From the NCBI GenBank assembly GCA_036268075.1, contig DATAUV010000117.1, positions 124,001 through 188,000 of the forward strand: a DNA stretch of 64,000 bases. The letters are read 5' to 3'. Under the pieces are notes generated by a model. The model had not been told where the DNA came from and searched no databases. It was given only the letters and a program-made list of their open reading frames with translations. The translations under genes were made by a program, and so were the position numbers. The stretch is from DATARH01 sp036268075. GTDB taxonomy: Bacteria > Pseudomonadota > Alphaproteobacteria > ATCC43930 > CGMCC-115725. Numbering within the stretch: position 1 is the first letter of the stretch; the number at the start of each line of letters is the position of its first letter. This document shows positions 60,986 through 64,000 of this stretch, piece by piece.

Positions 60986-61438
60986 TCAACCCACGCAGAG
61001 AATTTCAACAGGAATGATCGCGACCGCTTGGTCGCCGAGCACACCTTCGTCGGTGTCGACCGAGCCCGTGATGTAGGCGTGCTGCACGAGGCCGGGCATA
61101 CCGAGCGTCTGCACTGCGCGACCGCCCGGCCCGAGGCCAACGGGTGCAAGCGCCGCATCGATCGCGTCGACCAGCGGGTTCAAGATCGTCGCCGGCGACA
61201 GGTAGGGGTCGCTCGAATGAGCGTAGACGTAGATGTCCGCGAAAAGCGTCCATTCGGCCGGCGCACCGAGCGTCTTGACGGCGGCGTTTTGCTTGCGCTG
61301 CGCCACGAACAGGGCGGGCTGTTCGGCTGGCGACACATCGCTCCAATGCCGTAGCCGGCGATCGGCGGTCGTGAACTCGGCCGCCTCCGAAACCAGCGCG
61401 AAGAGCGCGGCGTAGATCGGTTCACGGCTGATCGTCAT
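60986..61438 (-). CDS. Tail terminator/completion protein
   Basis: 150 residues: REPIYAALFALVSEAAEFTT, HWSDVSPAEQPALFVAQRKQ, ILNPLVDAIDAAL and VAIIPVEILCV. This order and fold hints match phage minor tail proteins that cap the tail tube. Its start overlaps the 56-residue gene as ATGA. Confidence 0.72.
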   Translation of the reverse strand: MTISREPIYAALFALVSEAAEFTTADRRLRHWSDVSPAEQPALFVAQRKQNAAVKTLGAPAEWTLFADIYVYAHSSDPYLSPATILNPLVDAIDAALAPVGLGPGGRAVQTLGMPGLVQHAYITGSVDTDEGVLGDQAVAIIPVEILCVG

Positions 61439-61605
61439 CGGCGGCGCCTCCGTGGCAACCGCCGGGCAGTCACGGTCCCGTCATCGCAGAGCAGATGGAC
61501 GAGCCGGTCCTTGCGGTCGATTTCGATGATCGTCGCCCAGCGCTGCACCACGGCGCCGGCCTCATCGACGCTGGCCGCCACCATTTCGCGATCACCGAGC
61601 TTCAT
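61435..61605 (-). CDS. Small phage protein (56 aa)
   Basis: The frame MKLGDREMVAASVDEAGAVV to RRLPRRRR fits exactly between two neighbours: its ATG overlaps the HK97 gp10-like stop (ATGA at 61602-61605) and its stop overlaps the next ATG (61435-61438). Double coupling argues strongly for a real gene. Its pattern (RWATIIEIDRKDRLVHLLCD) suggests a small beta-barrel. Function unknown. Confidence 0.75.
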   Translation of the reverse strand: MKLGDREMVAASVDEAGAVVQRWATIIEIDRKDRLVHLLCDDGTVTARRLPRRRRR

Positions 61606-62084
61606 CGGCCCTGGAGCCCGTCGGCGACGGCCTTGTTGAGGGCCGCCTGGATCGTGCCTTGCATCTCGCGCAGCGCCGATCGGAGGAACGATCGCTCCGG
61701 CAGGTTGACCTGCCGCGAGTGAGCCCGGACGTTCTGGGTCGCGGCGACCGGGCGCCCGAAGACCTGGGTGACGTGCCGCAGGTGCGCCCGCACCGAGACG
61801 ATGCCTTGAAAGCCGTATTCGTGGACGCGGCCATAGCGGACGCCGGTGCCGACCGTCGCCGCGACGCGCGACCCCGAGTCGGCGACCTCCGTGTTGATGC
61901 TGGCGCGCAGATTGCCGGTGCGGACCTTCAGCGCCTGGCCGCTGAGCTTTTCATCCTGGACCCGGCGCTGTAGCGCAAGGCCAAGGCTTCCCACGGTGCG
62001 GGCGACATGCGACCGCACCTGTGGCGTAATCCGCTCGAGGAGCGAAATCACCTGAGCGTCGCCGACGATGTAGGTGCTGATCAT
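61602..62084 (-). CDS. HK97 gp10-like head-tail protein
   Basis: 160 residues: VKVRTGNLRASINTEV-type segment (here LKVRTGNLRASINTEVADSG), YGRVHEYGFQG and FLRSALREMQGTIQAAL are gp10-family landmarks. It joins head and tail during assembly. Confidence 0.87.
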   Translation of the reverse strand: MISTYIVGDAQVISLLERITPQVRSHVARTVGSLGLALQRRVQDEKLSGQALKVRTGNLRASINTEVADSGSRVAATVGTGVRYGRVHEYGFQGIVSVRAHLRHVTQVFGRPVAATQNVRAHSRQVNLPERSFLRSALREMQGTIQAALNKAVADGLQGR

Positions 62085-62095
62085 ACCGCGTCGGT

Positions 62096-62701
62096 CTAGG
62101 TGGGCGCGATGATCAGAGCGTAGGACGAGACCGGAGCGACGGCGCGGTACTGCGACAGGATCGTCTGGACGTCGGCGCTCATGTCCTTTTGCGAGTAGGT
62201 GATCGTCTCGCCGGCGGCGAGCGCCTTGGACACCTCACCGATCCGCGTGCGCTCCTTGTAGCGCTGGCACACGAGCTCGACACAGGCCTGGGCGATCTCC
62301 GGCGGGATCGTCGTAAAGCCCGCCGTGTAGGTGACGATCACGTTCTGGATGCGGCGGGTGAAGGCGTAGCCCCGCACCGCCAACGCGGTCGGGGTGAAGA
62401 CATACCCCGCGCCGTATCCGCCGCCAGCCGGCGCCGGCGGGATGGTGAGCCCGTCGATCGTCAGCGAGAGCACCGCCGTCACCGGGAAATTCGCGAAGAC
62501 GAGGCGTTGACCGCCAGTGCCGTCGCGGGTCTCCATCCAATCGGCCGCCGCGATTTGCCGCTTCAGCCAGGTCTGGATGAACTGGCTGGCGGCGGTGACG
62601 AGGCCCGAGAGGAGTGTGTCGTCGGTGTCGGGAAAGGCGTTCTGGCCGGTTTGCAGCCACGCCTTGATGGCGCCGAGCGTCGTCAGGTCACCGTAGGCCA
62701 T
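62096..62701 (-). CDS. Phage head-tail connector (gp6-like)
   Basis: 201 residues: MAYGDLTTLGAIKAWLQTGQ, LLSGLVTAASQFIQTWLKRQ, and IPPEIAQACVELVCQRYKER are typical of gp6/DUF-type adaptor proteins that add to the portal ring. Confidence 0.82.
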   Translation of the reverse strand: MAYGDLTTLGAIKAWLQTGQNAFPDTDDTLLSGLVTAASQFIQTWLKRQIAAADWMETRDGTGGQRLVFANFPVTAVLSLTIDGLTIPPAPAGGGYGAGYVFTPTALAVRGYAFTRRIQNVIVTYTAGFTTIPPEIAQACVELVCQRYKERTRIGEVSKALAAGETITYSQKDMSADVQTILSQYRAVAPVSSYALIIAPT

Positions 62702-62707
62702 GAGGGC

Positions 62708-63001
62708 TCACGCGGCGCGAAGCAGCGGGATCGTGGCGATATCGAGGTCGGCCGCGTTGTCGTGTTCGAATGGCGCTGTCTCGGGATCGGCCTCGAGCAC
62801 GACCGCCGACCCGAAATCGTGGATCTGGCCGGTGATCGTGTGGTAGCCGCGCTCATCGACAATGCGCAAGCCGATGCGGGGATCGCGACCCATACCGAGC
62901 AGCGTCTGGCGCCAGAGACCCAGCAATGCCTCAGCGGTCGTCGGCTTTCCCTCGCGCTCCATCGACTCGAGGATGGCGCCGACGTGGTAGGCGACGGCCA
63001 T
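62708..63001 (-). CDS. Hypothetical phage structural protein (97 aa)
   Basis: ATG 63001 (MAVAYHVGAILESMEREGKP) is one base after the previous stop. The end is beta-rich (GYHTITGQIHDFGSAVVLEA). Similar-sized proteins here in other phages are head-tail joining factors. Not assigned further. Confidence 0.65.
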   Translation of the reverse strand: MAVAYHVGAILESMEREGKPTTAEALLGLWRQTLLGMGRDPRIGLRIVDERGYHTITGQIHDFGSAVVLEADPETAPFEHDNAADLDIATIPLLRAA

Positions 63002-63002
63002 G

Positions 63003-63545
63003 TCAGGCCCCCGCAGTGCCCGTGGCGCCGGTCGAGCCCGCACCGCTCGCGCCAGTCGGGCCGGTAGCGCCAGTGGGGCCATCCGCAGCCTTCGCGGGCT
63101 TGGGTTTCGCGGGCTTTTCGGCCGCGGCGAGCTTGGTTTGCAGATCGTCACGCTCGGCCCGCAGAGCAGCCAGCTCGGCATCGCGCGGATCGACCGGCAC
63201 CTCGAGCGCGGGGCTCGGCGTGCAGAAGCCGTGCGCCTCCATCAGGACCGCCGCCGCCTCGGCGGGAACGAGCACGGTGCCGTCGGCGCCCGGCTCATAG
63301 GTCTTGCCGCCGAAGGCGCAACCGATGTGCTCGGGGTGGGCAAGGCGCGCCATGCCGGTCGGCACGGGCAGCGGTAGATCGGCCATAGCAAAGCCTCCAG
63401 TGGAAAGTAGGGAATCGACCGCCTCGCGGGGAACGAGCACGGTGCCGTCGAGGCCGACGCGATAGCGCCCACGACCGACGTTGACCTCGTCCTGGCCGAA
63501 GCGGGCCTGTAGGCGGACGAGGTTGGAAACGGGGATGTCAGGCAT
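63003..63545 (-). CDS. Phage protein with collagen-like C-terminus
   Basis: 180 residues. Two copies of a short motif occur: GLDGTVLVPREAV and GADGTVLVPAEAA, so the N-terminal half is duplicated. A coiled coil follows (AELAALRAERDDLQTKLAAA), then a Lys/Pro/Ala linker and a Gly-x-Thr tail (GPTGATGPTGASG) that could form a collagen-like trimer. ATG 63545 is used. Perhaps a head decoration protein; this is a guess. Confidence 0.65.
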   Translation of the reverse strand: MPDIPVSNLVRLQARFGQDEVNVGRGRYRVGLDGTVLVPREAVDSLLSTGGFAMADLPLPVPTGMARLAHPEHIGCAFGGKTYEPGADGTVLVPAEAAAVLMEAHGFCTPSPALEVPVDPRDAELAALRAERDDLQTKLAAAEKPAKPKPAKAADGPTGATGPTGASGAGSTGATGTAGA

Positions 63546-63777
63546 CGTAATGACCCACCTGTTCGGCACGCCGGCGTGCGGCGACGCCCTCGTAGAGCGC
63601 GAGCCGCGATTGCGCTTCGTCGAGCTCGTGCCGCAGCTCCACGACGCGGGCTCCGCAGTTGCCGGCGAGCGTGGCCCACGCGATGCTTCGATCGATCAGA
63701 TAGGCGATAGCCACCTTTTGCTGATCGATGGCCGCCGCGGCATCTTTCAGCGCGGCGACCAGATCAGCCTTCTTCAC
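63538..63777 (-). CDS. Hypothetical phage protein (79 aa), coiled coil
   Basis: From GTG 63777, KKADLVAALKDAAAAIDQQK and VVELRHELDEAQSRLALYEG form helical heptads. It overlaps the next gene by 8 nt and follows the capsid-like gene by 4 nt. No family recognised. Confidence 0.6.
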   Translation of the reverse strand: MKKADLVAALKDAAAAIDQQKVAIAYLIDRSIAWATLAGNCGARVVELRHELDEAQSRLALYEGVAARRRAEQVGHYDA

Positions 63778-63781
63778 CGGA

Positions 63782-64000
63782 TCAGCCGTTGCCGATGTTG
63801 TTGATGACGCCCATTGCGAAGGGCGCGTACACGGCCAGCACCTCTTCGGCGTAGACGCCGACCTGGCGCTGGCGGGTCACGATCGGCCAGTCGATCTCGT
63901 AGTAATCCTGTCGCGTCTTGACCTCGGCGACGTTCGGCACCTCGCTCGACTGGTACTGGATCGGCAGCTGCTCGGCCCAGCCGACGATCGTGCCCGGCGG
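63782..64000 (-). CDS. Capsid-like protein, C-terminal 72 residues (partial)
   Basis: The visible end reads VKTRQDYYEIDWPIVTRQRQ, VGVYAEEVLAVYAPFAMGV and ends INNIGNG. Place before the connector genes and the texture of the sequence fit the end of a phage major capsid protein of a non-HK97-annotated (DUF2184-like) type. The gene continues beyond the right edge, so this stays tentative. Confidence 0.5.
   Translation of the reverse strand, partial: PPGTIVGWAEQLPIQYQSSEVPNVAEVKTRQDYYEIDWPIVTRQRQVGVYAEEVLAVYAPFAMGVINNIGNG

Noticed and set aside
48493..64000. Gene transfer agent rather than prophage
   Set aside because: Tail genes are GTA-like, but the attached lysozyme, holin-like, adenine methylase and spike genes fit a prophage; head genes that would decide lie outside.

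Overview
The window is high-GC DNA with long, tightly packed, often overlapping genes, typical of a free-living alphaproteobacterium. Pointers are the two-subunit glycine decarboxylase behind a tandem glycine riboswitch, HldD/HldE heptose synthesis, a Kup potassium transporter, ETF-ubiquinone oxidoreductase, the APH-type homoserine kinase, and GTA-like phage tail genes. A genus cannot be fixed from the sequence alone; Rhodospirillales, Reyranellales or Hyphomicrobiales would all fit.

Bases 1-39,200 are mostly chromosomal housekeeping and accessory metabolism. In order: arylamine N-acetyltransferase (partial), a shortened ring-hydroxylating dioxygenase small subunit with a 61-residue partner, an acyl-CoA synthetase, an ABC exporter followed by N-formylglutamate amidohydrolase, a COG4705-like membrane protein, a GDSL esterase, hldD-hldE, a metal/cofactor-binding lipocalin-free periplasmic protein, a 1-Cys peroxiredoxin, the gcvT-H-PA-PB operon, a lipoprotein and a double CDGSH protein, thrB-rnhA, an H1-like basic protein, a methyltransferase, kup, an RraA-like protein, VOC, GYD and CBS proteins, a decayed peptidase-like gene, a 2-methylfumaryl-CoA isomerase-like CoA transferase, a radical SAM protein, two small glycosyltransferases, moaB, a uracil-DNA glycosylase, ETF-QO, a TPR protein and ispE (apparently starting at CTG), a Sel1 protein and an unusual family-9 glycosyltransferase. 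Dispersed palindromic repeats lie in several intergenic gaps.

A tRNA-Gln(UUG) at 39,132-39,206 marks the change to accessory DNA. Bases 39,319-44,940 hold a cassette on the minus strand: SARP/BTAD-TPR regulator, a 64-residue peptide with two copies of a VRFGDGTIT repeat, a DUF6065-like protein and a DMT-family exporter. A second short reading frame carrying the same FGDGTI motif and a 26-bp perfect palindrome lie upstream, followed by an XRE-type regulator. This cassette is the best candidate for an undescribed system; it looks like a regulated peptide locus, but no modifying enzyme can be named with confidence.

Bases 45,014-64,000 are the late half of a prophage, entirely on the minus strand and running off the right edge. 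Read in transcription order it encodes the end of a capsid-like protein, head-tail connectors, a tail tube protein, two tail assembly chaperone frames joined by a likely -1 frameshift, tape measure, a secreted-looking modular tail spike, GTA-like distal tail proteins (DUF2460, DUF2163, NlpC/P60, tail tip), a second tail fibre built from the same module, lysis genes and a DNA adenine methylase, ending at a strong terminator. No integrase, portal or terminase is in view.
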